Below, in pieces: positions 19,577 to 31,800 of a stretch of DNA of 64,000 nucleotides. The DNA comes from Quillaja saponaria. Its lineage: Eukaryota; Streptophyta; Magnoliopsida; Fabales; Quillajaceae. The position numbers and the translations under genes were made by a program. The notes below the pieces were generated by a model that did not search any database, was not told the DNA's origin, and worked only from the letters and a program-made list of their open reading frames with translations. Numbering within the stretch: the first letter of the stretch is position 1; the number at the start of each line of letters is the position of its first letter. The DNA is taken from NCBI GenBank assembly GCA_029379385.1, contig CM055617.1, positions 5,828,001 to 5,892,000 on the forward strand. The letters run 5' to 3'.

Positions 19577-22500
19577 TCAGTAGCCGGTTGAAGCATCCTC
19601 TGAGCTAACCAGAACTTGGGCTGATACCAAGGCTCCTAAATCTCTGATTGTTTTGTCAACTGCATACACTATCATTTTCTTAATCTGTTTCATCAAACAT
19701 CACCAATATTAGATTAACAGAAAGTAAAAGAAGAAGAAGAACAACAACAACACAGTAGTGGACAAAACATGCTTGTAACCTCAAGTTTGTCTTCCCTGGC
19801 CTTATGGTTCTTAGGAAGCTGCCGGAACTCATCAGTTAGACGAAGGCACTCATGGATATTTTCAGGGGATACAAAGTCCACAGCAACTTTTGTACATGAC
19901 TGTATATAAATAATAATTGCAATAAGGTAAGTTGAGCAATCATAGGAGTGGTCTCTTAAATTAAACAAAGGACGGTATTGGAATCTCATTTATAGATGTT
20001 CAGGAAATTATTACCTTGAGATTCCTAACTTGGTGCGGGCATCCAGCTGGAATAAAAACAGCCTCTCCAATTCTCTGCTCCAAATGTCCACGGCTCTACT
20101 CCTAAAAATTGAAGAATTTTTCACTTTTTCTGTAAATATAATAACTAAACAGTGGAGTTGGAAAAAAAAAATTCTAATTTACTTACCGAATTCCTCTTTC
20201 AATTTCTTCTTGTGCTCTGAAGCCAAATAGAAAGACTGGTCATGGATAGGAAGGACCACCTAAACAAGAAAAATAGAGTTTAAAGCAATAAAACAATGTA
20301 ATAGTGGGATAAACTTTATTTTTGATACTATACCTGTTCAACTGTACAGCAAAATGTGTGCCTAAATTCTTGTGAGTGCTTTCTTAAATATGCTTCTAGT
20401 TTAGGAGTATCTTCTCTCCGGAAAATGTCCCAAAGAGCACCACATGTTTCCCCTGTTTCTAGTTCTGTACAAATACCAGGAGAAGGAACATCATTTGAGA
20501 ACCACTCTCCATTACGTTTATCCATATCTATGATGTCTAATACTTCTCTCTCTTCATTACATTTTCTGCTTTCACAAGTTTCTTCAGTCAGATACTCTGA
20601 ATTCTTCTCTTGGTTAAGAAACACCCTCTCATCTTGAGCCTTGTGTACTCTCTTCAACTTAGAAATTGCAGAATGCTGCTCATCACTTAACATGACTTCA
20701 GCTGTATGGGTCAAAATATTTACCTATGGCAATTAATCATTCACAACAATGTCAATATGCTAAGACATCAGGAACTTCCCACACAAGAACCACAAAAAAG
20801 CATAATCCAAATTTTCAACCACCTCAAAAAATAGACATCGAAAGCAAAATAGTATGTATACATACTGTAACAAAAACATCTAAATAATTAAGAGCTCACC
20901 TACCCAACTGATGGAAGCAGTCTGGTAGCTGAAACTGCTTCCAATCACAATCATTTTGGTCATTTTAGCCATTTTTCAGATTTTAACTTTGTTGAATTTA
21001 GTAATTTTATTTTGGATTTAGAAGTCTAGCAGCTTTTCGTATATCCGCCAAACCAGCGGTACAGCAACAAACTAATTGTTGAATTTAGTAATTTTGTTTT
21101 GGGTTTATAAGTCTGTAGCAGCTTTTTGTATATCCGCCAAACCAGCAGCACAGCAGCAAACTGAGTCATGTATTTTTAGTGAGCTTCTCAACTCTGCCCC
21201 TGCTAGGGTTTTCAAGCATTGGAACTTGGAAGTGTGGATTCAAGGAGTCAACAATGCGGTGCCTTTCACAAGTGAGGCTAGCATCAGACATCATCTTTGT
21301 TCTTGCTGTTCCAGACCCCTTTTGTGGTCAGAAGTTTGAGATCCTATTGAAGATTCAGGCAGAGAAGTGGGGCTGCAGAAACCTAATTGCAAGAACTCGT
21401 GAATATGCAAGGAGGAATTCGTAAAGCTTGATGAAGACCTTTGCAAAAAAGCAAAGTCTAAGGTCAAACAAAGTTGAGCCCTTTTTAGCCAGGAGATGGT
21501 GGCAGCAGTTTGGTAGTTGAAACTACTTCCAACTTATTCAAGGTTATTTTGGTCATATTCATCATTTTCAATATTTCTTTTTGTGTGTATATGTTGAAGT
21601 TTGAACCAATAGCAAAGCAAGTATCATTAGTGAGCTTCTCAGCTCCACCCCAGCTAGAGCTTTCAAGCACTGGAACTGGAAGTGAGTTTGAGTCAACCCT
21701 GTGGCACCTTCCAGTCCCCCATCGCTGTGTTTCACACATGAGGCTAGCCTCAAAAGCTTCTTGTAATTCAACATCTGCAGTAGATTTTTCAGTTGGATTT
21801 TTCTTATTTAAATCTTGTCTCTATTTCCTAGTCTAGTCTCACACCATTAACCATGTAAAGCCTTACATTATCTTCCTGAAGAAGTGACTAATTTCTACTG
21901 TCAAGTGAATGTTTATCTTCTTAAAATCTACATCAGATAAATGCTGTTGGCATGAACTGCATGTGTGATGCAACTAAAATGTAGGTTTTTCAAACATTAT
22001 TCACAGAAAAACTGAAATTTGACAGTGCAGAATAAAAGACATACCGCATCTGACATATCACAGTGAAGCTTTGTTACTGAGTCTCCTCTTCCAAGTTCTT
22101 CTTTAATGCCATAAGCAATGTAAGTTTTAGGACCCAGGTCTGGTTTCAGGACATCCGGTGGCAATTTAACAGCAAGGTTTAGGATTCCAATCCTAGGGTC
22201 AGTGTACTCTTGAAATGGCAAGGCTAGGACAAATTCATCACAGTGGCGTGGCAAAAGATCCTCAGACTTGTCTGAGGGAGGCCAGTCTTTTAGCTTAAGC
22301 ATCTCGGGCCACATATAACTGTATCTCCTCCCTTCTGTATAACCTTTAAAAAACTTACGAGTATCAATTCTACCTGCACTTGTCAACAAATTCAAGATTG
22401 GTCAGAACTTGGACGTGCAGTATTCTGCAATAAAAACAAAGTAAGCATAAACTAAATTAAATGCAAGAGAAACATATGCAAGCAATTGAAAAATCTATCA

Positions 22501-25061
22501 TCATGAATGGGTTAGGAGTTTACCATTTTAGATATTTTGAGAGAATGAGTATGACTAGGGAATTTATCATATTGTATTTCATTTTTCTTCTCTTCTTATT
22601 ATATTTTCTTTCCCTTTTATTCAAATAGCATATCTTATCCTTTTCTTGTATCCTCATCTTTCTTTAATAAAACTTATTTTTCTATCAAATTCTTTTCTTT
22701 CATTTTTATTTTTATTTTTGAAAAATCTATCATATCTGAAATCGTAAGGATGTGATGTGATGTGATGTGATGGTTGGATATGGGTGTAAGAATCCATGTC
22801 TCTTCCACTTAACAGATCACAACCTCCGGCTAGAATTTTATAACCTATAGTTTGTGGTTATATATTTAAACATGGTATCAAAGGGAACAATGGAATAAAA
22901 CCTCACAACCAGCCAGGCAATCAATCGCCTTCACTTCTGACATTTTTGAGCTGATCTCTGAATCCACATTTTCACATAATGCTCGCCACATCACCTTTGG
23001 CTCCCAGCTCAAACCAGTCGCCTTTTCATGAACATTGCGAACTATAATCGGTTCACCATTAACCCAGTGCTTTTGGAAGTGCAAAATATCTTCTTTCTCC
23101 TTCGAAGATGGACAATATAAGTTGTTGTCGTCAGCATCTTCCCTAGAAGCTGCCTTTCTCAAGAAATCCTTGCTTCCCATTGTAACTTTCTGTGGAAGAA
23201 TCTTTTGTTCAATTCTGCAGATTTGTAATAGTTCACTAGCTTTCACTTGCAAGTCTGATATCCACCCCTGTGGAAGGATACGCTTGAGCTGCAACATGGA
23301 AACGCCACAACCCCCCATTTCTTTTGGAGCACAAGTAACATTTCCATTAGAATTGGAATTCCATTCAGTTTGAAGCTCAATGCGATCCTTTGAAGTATCC
23401 AAATGACAAGATTCTTGTAAAGGGTCTCCACCGTGCATGTAATCAAATCCCCTGTTAATGTATGGGAACTTCATTTCTGGACGGATTAAATCCGTCCCTT
23501 GCGAATCTCTTCGCAACAACTGAGGCAAACTTCATAAGAACAATTAGGGCAGCTTCGATGAAGGTCAACTATTGATGTTGCACAATGGTCGCTGCACCAA
23601 GATCAAAAAGAAAACATACTACATAAGACTTCAGAATATGAAAAGGATTATACAAGAAGGTTTCTTCAGCAAAGTGACACCTACCAATAGACACGCTCAT
23701 CATTGCCACATAGAGCCTGTGGTATCTCAATGTCAGAAGATGATTTCCCTAACATACAGGTTTATAGTTAGCATTTAGCAATGACATCAAAGGAAAAACT
23801 CAAACCCAAAGCTGAAAATTATGTACCTTGAATACTAGCTTCTATCTCCACTTCCTGAGTGTGTTCTTCACAAATTTGTTTCAAAAAAGGAAGAAGTGAG
23901 TGAAGTAAATATTGCAGATACTTAATCCTCTCACAATCAGCAATGTCCCTGATAGATGTCTGAAGGTGGATAAAAAAAGATAAAACAGTATAAGGTCAAA
24001 AAATAATTAACTATCGAATCGTTTCTAAAATAATCGCATTTTTTTCTTCATCAGAGGAAGTAGTTTCAGGATTGTTTATAGGAAGGCATGGTAAAATAAA
24101 CTTCAATCGTCTCACTTGAACACAAGCACACATTGCAATTGCAGTTTCTACGGCAAAATGGACAACTTTTTGCAATATCTGCTTCTGAAATGCAGGGATA
24201 CCTATATATGCGCCCCAAAAAAATAACTGTTAATTTGCAATGGTATTTGAGTATGTAATGGTAGGGAAGAAAAGGACAATACTGTTGACAGAAAACGTAC
24301 CATTTCTTGATGCACTGGATGCAATATAATTTCTGTTTACACATGGTGCAAGGAACAGCCGTTCTTTTCTTCATACATTGATGACATTTCAAGAAATCTT
24401 CTCCATTACCCTGATTAGTTCAAAAAGGTAGCATTTTTCAGTTAAGAAAAGCATTCAGGTCAAATCAATGGCCATAAATGTCAAGAGAAAAAAAGTAAGA
24501 ATTGAGAAAGGTAATTACCTTTGTACTTTTTGGGGAGTGTTTGTCATAGCTCTTAGCATGCCTTCTTAATATGGAATTTGGTGATCTGGAAGTGACTGAT
24601 GAACACAAACTAGTAATCCTTGACTCAATTTTTTTTTCTCTTGCATCCTCTAAATTTCTTTCATCCATCATACTATCCAATTTCCTAGTTCTGCTCCGCG
24701 AATTTGTCTTCAAGAGAAACACCATCTCCCTCTCTTCATTTTCTTCTTTTCTATCGATTGTATCATCTTCGAAGTTCCTTTCCTTGTTTGAGACAGTACG
24801 GCGCCTCTTTAGAATTCTTTTGGCATCAAAACAGTCATTTTCTCTGCTTCCATCTCCTCTCTTAGATGAATGTTTTGCTCTCCTCTTTGAAAATCCTGAA
24901 TGGTCTTCCTCCTCCTCTGACATAAGTTCTTTATTTCTGTAATGCAGAACTTCTTCAGCTTGTCTCTTCTTAGAGAGCTTAGAAACCTTTGAGAGTTTCG
25001 ATATTCTCCTCCGCAACTTACTGGCGGGATATTGGTTTTGCTGTGCAATTAGAACCTCCAT
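19577..25061 (-). CDS. JmjC-domain histone H3K9 demethylase, KDM3/JMJ25 (IBM1-like) group
   Basis: This is a nuclear Fe(II)/2-oxoglutarate dioxygenase expected to remove methyl groups from H3K9. Exons: 25061-24519, 24410-24301, 24201-24102, 23959-23827, 23748-23685, 23591-22902, 22373-22045, 20723-20334, 20259-20187, 20101-20015, 19899-19780, 19684-19577. A Lys/Arg- and Glu-rich N-terminus is followed by a RING-like C4 cluster ([13 protein letters not shown] through [13 protein letters not shown]) and a second Cys-rich finger ([17 protein letters not shown]). The JmjC core retains the Fe-binding HxD in KLHCDMSDA and the distal His in GCPHQVRN. A Lys in CTKVAVDF may contact the cosubstrate. 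Three indels break the frame: one base missing near 23496-23498, one missing near 22368-22369, one extra at 20080-20081. Exon lengths and phases all resolve once these are corrected, giving about 915 residues. Intron 7 (20724-22044) holds repeats. Confidence 0.93.
20912..21755. repeat. Nested, diverged repeat cluster in JmjC intron 7 (LTR-like fragments)
   Basis: Three repeat types are present in the order A1-B1-B2-C1-A2-C2. A (20912-20980 and 21500-21575) starts TGGAAGCAG or TGGCAGCAG and contains a short palindrome with a CTTCCA arm. B is a tandem pair with an 87-bp period (20991-21073, 21078-21163) containing TATATCCGCCAAACCAGC. C (about 21178-21290 and 21628-21755) starts TAGTGAGCTTCTCA. 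The rest of the intron is ordinary sequence. The arrangement looks like rearranged copies of a repetitive element, perhaps LTR-derived because A begins with TG, but I could not identify an internal domain, primer-binding site or terminal pair. Confidence 0.6.
22751..22772. repeat. Pentanucleotide microsatellite (TGTGA)n in JmjC intron 6
   Basis: Four consecutive TGTGA units run from 22751 within the intron between exons 6 and 7 of the JmjC gene. It is short and non-coding, and potentially polymorphic between accessions. Confidence 0.8.
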
Positions 25062-28000
25062 TCTCGCTGCAGCTGAAACACAAAGATTACTCAGTTTAGT
25101 AACTCTGTCTTAACTTTCTAATACAGTATTAACAGGTCGCCAGATACAAACAATTCAAAAACCTAACTACATTGTCAATGTCAGCATAAGAAATAAACAT
25201 CACATCAATAAGAAGCAAAGAAAACGGAAAATCAACTCAAAATTCTTGCCACAGTTTCAGTGAAACAATTACAATTCAAATTCAAGTATTTTATGGGAAA
25301 GCTGCAGAATAATGCAGTGATACCACTTATTGATCAAATTTGTATAATTGGTACAAATTAGGTGCACATGACACAATTCTAGTGTGAACACCTTGCTAAT
25401 CAAGTCCAGAAGAAATATGTCAAAATTAGCAGAACCCTTCAATAGGGACTATATCATGAAGATAAAAAAGGACCACATGAGAAAAAAGTAGACGAATATA
25501 AGCAACCCAGAAATCCAGATGAGCTGGGTTGACTCTAAGTCAGCTCAACAACGGTGCACCCAAAAGAAAAATTGACCATAAAATAACATTTAAAAAAACA
25601 CCCAGATTTGATCAGTGTGAATATGAATAACAATGTTCAAGAAAGAAAACCAACAAACTCAGAAGGCTTAAAACAACAAAAATCACCTGGAGGTTGGAGC
25701 TGACCTAATTAAGTGATATGAAATCCCTGATAGCAGATATTGATATAGCTTGAAACTGACAGAGCATGCATTGATGCGAATGAAATTTGTATTGGGTCGC
25801 AATCTTATAAGCAAGAATACGATGACGACGTTGGATCCAATGACAATTGAGGCAGTGTCTAAAAAGAATTTGGCTTAGTTAGGCAAAGAGAGATCACAAC
25901 GTCAAATTTGACAATGGAGGAAAGAAAATCAGGTATCTATAAGTACGAACTATTACAAGGAAAGAGAAAATTGGTGGGTTTACCAAAACATTGTTGGGTT
26001 TCCCGGTTCCCACTTTTATGGGTTTATTTTCCTAATTGGTAAGGGACACGTATTAAGGTTTCATATATAAAAAATTTATAATAATTATCATAATTTCGAT
26101 GTCATAATACATATATTATTTTTAATTTTTATAATCATTAAAATTATTCATTAAAACAATTATTTTTTAACTTCTTTCATTAAATTATCATTCATTTTGT
26201 AATGATCCTCATAAATTATTAATTTAAACACATAATTCTAATCATCCAAATTAATCATTAAGTTTAAAAATTAAATCAAGAAACTATATTACCATTATTT
26301 TATATTTTCTATTTTTTTTTTCTGTTCCTTTTTTACATTTTTTCCTTTAAAATTAAACTCTTTATATTGATTCAATTTTAACATACATGGACAATAATCC
26401 TTTATACTCTTTATTTTTATATCATTATATTATAATTATCAATACATTTACTAATATTATTTTTCACATTTATATAAATCATATAAGCTATTGTTTCAAT
26501 GATAGTATTTTCATCAAAAAAAATTAAAATTCCTTATTATTGTATTTTAGTTATTAAGAATTATGTTAAGTTTAGATAAATATGGAGATTTAGCTACTTA
26601 AAAATAGATAAAACTAAGAAACAAGAAATAGAAAGTAAAAACACACACACACATAAAAAAAACTTATAACTACGATAGTTTAGTCTTTTTTGAGTTAATT
26701 TGTTATATTTAGTAACTAATTTGGATGAGTGAGTGTTATTTACTAATTATGACTCAAATAAGGGGTTATTGTCTATTTGATAGTTTATGAGGGTCATTGT
26801 AAAATAAATGATAATTTATGGGATAAAGTGTAATTGACCCCAAAAAATTATAATATATTTGTATACATAAATTTTTTTTAAAATAATAATCTAAATTTAT
26901 TGGCTGTAGGTATAAATTAAATAATAACTAAAATAATATTATCGTGCAAACTAGTCATCTATTATAAAATTTGAATTTTGATATTAGCCATTTTTTTCAA
27001 TCACATGATCTTAATAATAAATAATTAATGTCTTACCATTTTTTCTTAAGTTTTTTTTAAGGGTATCTCAAGAACACTTTTTATGTATTAAATAACATAT
27101 AAAATCATGGTTAATTATCATAATAAACACTATAATTTTCTATTTGTAAAATTTTAACAATTATCCTTAAGACACTGGTTATAATTTAAAAAAAAAAATT
27201 AGTTAGAGAAAAATTAATTGTATAGAAAGATTTTATTTTTTGTGGTAATTTTGACATTTTAAGTAAAGTGTGTTATATATATTTATAATATTTTTCTAAT
27301 GATTATTCATTGGCACTCATTAAATTATAATTTTTAAGATAACTTATTAAATATATAATACTGGTGAATTTAGATATATAGTTATCTTAATGAGTATTTT
27401 AACCCAAATAATACTTGCTAATTTTTACATATATTATATTAACAAGTGTTCTAATACTAAGAGTATTTTTAAAAAAAACAGGTAGCTGAATTAGATTGGG
27501 ATTAGTATGATCCAAGATCTTGATAGATATGTTGGCATTCACTGTGTAAAATTTGGGGCAAATCTTTTTTTCTTTTTTATCTTATCTTTTTTCTTTTCTT
27601 TTGTTGCGAATTAGTATAGCAGAGAGAATATGGAGAAAATGTCGTCCTCTAGCCAGCTATTAAGGTTCAAACTAGTGAACACGTAGACAAAGCATTTAAG
27701 AAATTTTAATGAGCGGCCCTGGTTTTGTCAGAGTAACAGGTAGATAAAAACCTCGGGATTTTGTCTTACAAGGCCCGCAGACACAAGATTTTCACTGTGC
27801 TGCTGTATGTATTTTTCTGTCCAAGCAAACAACGTTTTTTGGGCGCAATTAGTGTATCACTATCAAGTCAACCTGTAACATTTATTACTGATGACCATGC
27901 ACATGTATTTGTTATTACCAAACAGTGATAAATAACACATGCTTCCAACTTGATTAATATACAGAAACCAAAAGTATTTGAAGCATGTCAGTTTGTGTGC

Positions 28001-28852
28001 AGAGGTACAAATCACACCGTCACCATAATCAACGTAAACATGCACGAAAGTGTTGAAAATTGTGAAGTGTTTTTAAATTCATCTTCTAATACTCTCTCAG
28101 TATCATTTAGAAGCCATTGTTTGCCTCCAATTTTTAGATAATATAAACTTTTTTCAATGTTATCTTAAATTGCACTTGTACTTATATCAAGTTGAAATTC
28201 TTTTGTCGAAGAGAGTGCACAACATAAACAATATAACAAAACTTGTTTATACATGAGCTCTGTTGTAATAACTCAAGATCTTATCATGGTATCAAAGCTT
28301 GCTATAACAACTCACAAATTATAAAAGATTGGGATGGAGGAGAAAGCAACAGCAATATTTAACCTGAAACTGGTTTTGCAATGGTAATCACCATGTTTGA
28401 CGAAATTTAGATAATTTACAATGTATAACCTATGACTAACATAGTAATAAAGAGGTCGGAAAATTTTACAATATTTCACCCAGCACACTAGCTTTGACAG
28501 TGGTGCAAACTAAGTACGACGTCTGTCAATTTACAAAGCAGATCACAAACACTCAAACTAGAAAATCTCTACTACATTTCAGTCTGGTCTTTAATCATCC
28601 AGATATATTAGTCAGCCCCCTCCGTTCCCACTCACAAAATCGAAACTAGGTTGTGGTTACTGAAAACTCTTAGAATGGCAACTCCCCCACTTTCCCTGCA
28701 TGTGCATGGGTGCCATGTGTTCTGTGTCTCCATCACTTAAGGTACAATGCCTTCATCTGCTGCTTGAGAAATTCAAGACTGACGTTTTTCTTTCGTAGAA
28801 GATTCGAGACTGATGTTAATGTGATATACAGTAAGATTAACCTCAGGCTGTA
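25062..28852. other. JmjC leader with 5' UTR intron, then AT-rich intergenic DNA
   Basis: Next to the JmjC ATG, a splice acceptor (CTGCAG before CGAGAATGG on the minus strand) and a donor near 25688 suggest a 5' UTR intron of about 0.6 kb, placing transcription start near 25.8-25.9 kb. From about 26.0 to 27.5 kb the DNA is very AT-rich and holds the inverted-repeat element at 26150-26842. The right-hand end (about 28.4-28.85 kb) is probably the OSCA 3' UTR. Near 28285 there is TGGTATCAAAGC, one mismatch from the usual copia primer-binding site, but no LTR pair was seen. I found no gene. Confidence 0.55.
26150..26842. mobile_element. Non-autonomous long-TIR MITE
   Basis: The left arm (about 26150-26285) and the right arm (about 26700-26842) match as inverted repeats of about 130 bp. 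The best block is the left AAATTATCATTCATTTTGTA against the right arm reverse-complemented, AAATTATCATTTATTTTACA, followed in both by an ATGA-CCTCATAAA block and further inside by CATCCAAATTA. The outer end of the right arm contains a TTTATGGGATAAAGTGTAAT segment, a style common in Mutator-type TIRs. There is no coding capacity between the arms. The ends are approximate because no target duplication could be fixed. Confidence 0.6.
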
Positions 28853-31800
28853 TTATGGCTCTGAATGATCCTTAACATCCTCAGGTATAGATGGAGATGA
28901 TGCACCACTAATTCTGCTTGGCAATGGTGTATTCCTTCGGGACTGGCGTTTTGTGGGCACAAGCACACTCTCACTTTCCCATTTTTCAGTAAATTCCTCA
29001 TCCTCGTCATCATCACAATCTTTAAAAACTGGATGGTTATATGCGCTTTGAAGGTAACCTTTCAGATTGAGGTTAGGTTCTGTTGCTCGTTCTAGTGTAT
29101 CTTTCATCATTGCTTCCTGAATCCCACAACAAAAGAAATTTATTTATAATAATTAACATTAAACATCAACATGAAAAACAAGTTGGGAATGATGAAGGGA
29201 CTACTACATAGCAGACTGACACAAGACTCTGCTATTCAAAATCTATATCAGCGATTGTTAAAAGGCAGATGTCAGTGATAATGTGGTTGCAAAGCTATAG
29301 CAAATTCTCTTACAATTTAAGTTCAGCATCAATTATCCAATGAAACCATGTATCAGAATCTCCCTAAAGACACACTCACACAATTATCCATAGGAACTGT
29401 GAATTTCAACATACCTGTAAGGGATATCTAACAAATGCAGGTTCAAAACGACCTTTGCAGTATCTATGGAACGCTATGGTGAGTACTACTAGTGCAATGA
29501 GAAATGGGCTAGACTCAGCAGCACGTTTGGTACTCAATAGCCCCAGGAGAAGTACTTGTGCAATTATCAGAGCAACCACAACACGTCCATGGACATCAGG
29601 CCAGAATGCCGCACCACTTTCGTACTCCTGATTGTAAACATTAATTATCTGCATAAAGATATTAGTAACATCAGCTTGGATGGATAAAAGCAAGAGATAT
29701 ACTTCGTAATTGGGCTATGATTCCTTTTTTTTCAATTATATCAAACGACTTAAAAATGCAAGCTGGAATGATGATTCTTTCTGGTGTATGATATCCTTTA
29801 TATATATAGATGGGTCTATTTCCTATTCAATCTTTGATAATTACTAAGAAAGGTTCTTTATACACAAACAGAATCAAATCCTCACTACTTTTGCTGTTGT
29901 TTACATTCTGTTCTGGCCAATTTCGTGGTCCATGTGCAAGTCAAGTTCACATAAGAAGAATAGTGTATGAAGTTAATAAACATAGATGAACATGGTCCTA
30001 CGATTCATACTCATAAGTCATAACAATCCTAACACAAATGTATGGAAAGAAAAAGCAATAAACTTTCCTAAAGATGTATTGCCAAGAAAGAAATGTAGTT
30101 CCTGCCAACTAGTAAAAGAGTTCAAATTAAAGCTAAGTAACATGATTACGTTCCCACCAACTAGTAAGTACTTTTACCTGGTGACGGAACACAACATAGG
30201 CCAGCCCAAAGAAAATTATTATGAAAGGAATAAGAGCAGGCGTCACTGGAGCATAGACGAGACCCAGCAAAAAGTAAAACTGTATCTGAGGCTCTCCAGT
30301 GTTGAAACCAAGACTCCCAGGATCCATTGCCTCCTCCCGATCCTTTTCAGTCTTAACTAAAAAGAAATTCTTCAAGTGGTAGATAATAAGCGGTTTCAAC
30401 ATCAAAATCTCTGCGGCTATACCAGCCCATCCATCAACCATTATGTAAGTAATGAAGAAAGTTGCTTTTAAGGGAATAGCAACACCAAGCGTTTTAGGAA
30501 TGCTGCGAAAGAAATAACAAATAAATATTAATCTTATCAGTGTAGTGACAAGTAGAAGCAACTTATGCAAGCAAAGTGTTTGCAACTTGAAAGATATTCT
30601 AAATATATATATTTAGATCCGCATGGTTATGCCATAAGCACAACTGCAAATACTTCTGCCTATTATCATAAACACAGGATTGCAAATGACAAATATTGAG
30701 TACTGAGGAGAAAGGTTAATTTTCAGTACATACTCGCTTGCTGATTGGTGAATAAAAGAGTCTAGCTGTTCAAAGGCTGCTCCAGTAATTATGCTCCCAA
30801 GAAATACATTCACAAAATTGAAGAGATAATATCTAGATGCTGATCTTCTTTCTAGAGATGAAAGAGATGTAAAACCTTCAAACTTTGACATAATCATCAG
30901 TATCGCAGGCAGGAAGATGAGAAAGAGCTTCAATGCTATACCAGGAAGAAAACCTTGGATGAATGCTTTAATGAAGGAGCTGCACAATAAATCAGGTTAT
31001 TGTCAGTTTCACGTAGTTAAAGCTGAACGCTAACACAAGAGGTCCACCAATAAGAGTTAACTCACACTTCAATGACAGGTTTAAGCCATGGTGCTGCTTT
31101 CTCAATTCCCTCAATACTTGCAAGAGATTGTACAAATGCAATAGGGATCATAAAAAAGAACGTGAGGAAAAAGAATGCAACAGCTACAATCAGCCTCCTG
31201 ATAGTGAGTTGCACGTAAGGAGTTGCCAGATTAGGCCAATACACATCACGTGGCTCTGGAGCCCACTCTGTTAACCAAAGAGTTGGATTTCTTGTTTGCT
31301 GAGTCTGTGCACAAACAGCAGTAGCCCATCGAGTTTTGAAGGAAACAAAAGCTGAAGGAATGATGGATTTGGGATCATTAACAACTGTTTTCCTCTCTGC
31401 AGCTATCTGCATAATTTATATGAAATTAGTTTCCACCGTCAGTGATCCAAAGTTAGACACAGTAATAAAAAAGAAAGCATCATTTTCATCTTTTTGAAAT
31501 TACTCATCAGTTCAATTAACAATCCTTAGTGATTTTTCTTTGAGAGAGAAATTTTACATGATGCCCTAAAATTTGTGATGGATTGACACAAACTCCTATG
31601 AACAATCAGAATATGGCCTTTCAGGCTTTCATAATACAAGAGAAGGAAACCTGTGATGAAGATTCATAGGGAGTTGCTTATTTGACCTCAATTGCTACCA
31701 GTAAAATAATGGAGAGAGCTATGTATTTCTAGCCAATTAAAAGAGATCTTATACTTACTTCTTCCGATAGCTTCTCAATTTCAGAAGTGTAATGATCGAT

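Noticed and set aside
24571..24942. 123-codon plus-strand frame
   Set aside because: It is the antisense shadow of JmjC exon 1; the Ser/Leu-rich product mirrors the Lys/Glu-rich real protein.
28285..28296. TGGTATCAAAGC resembling a copia primer-binding site
   Set aside because: One mismatch, no LTR upstream, no gag or pol nearby. A similar TGGTATCAAAGG at 22874 is equally unsupported.
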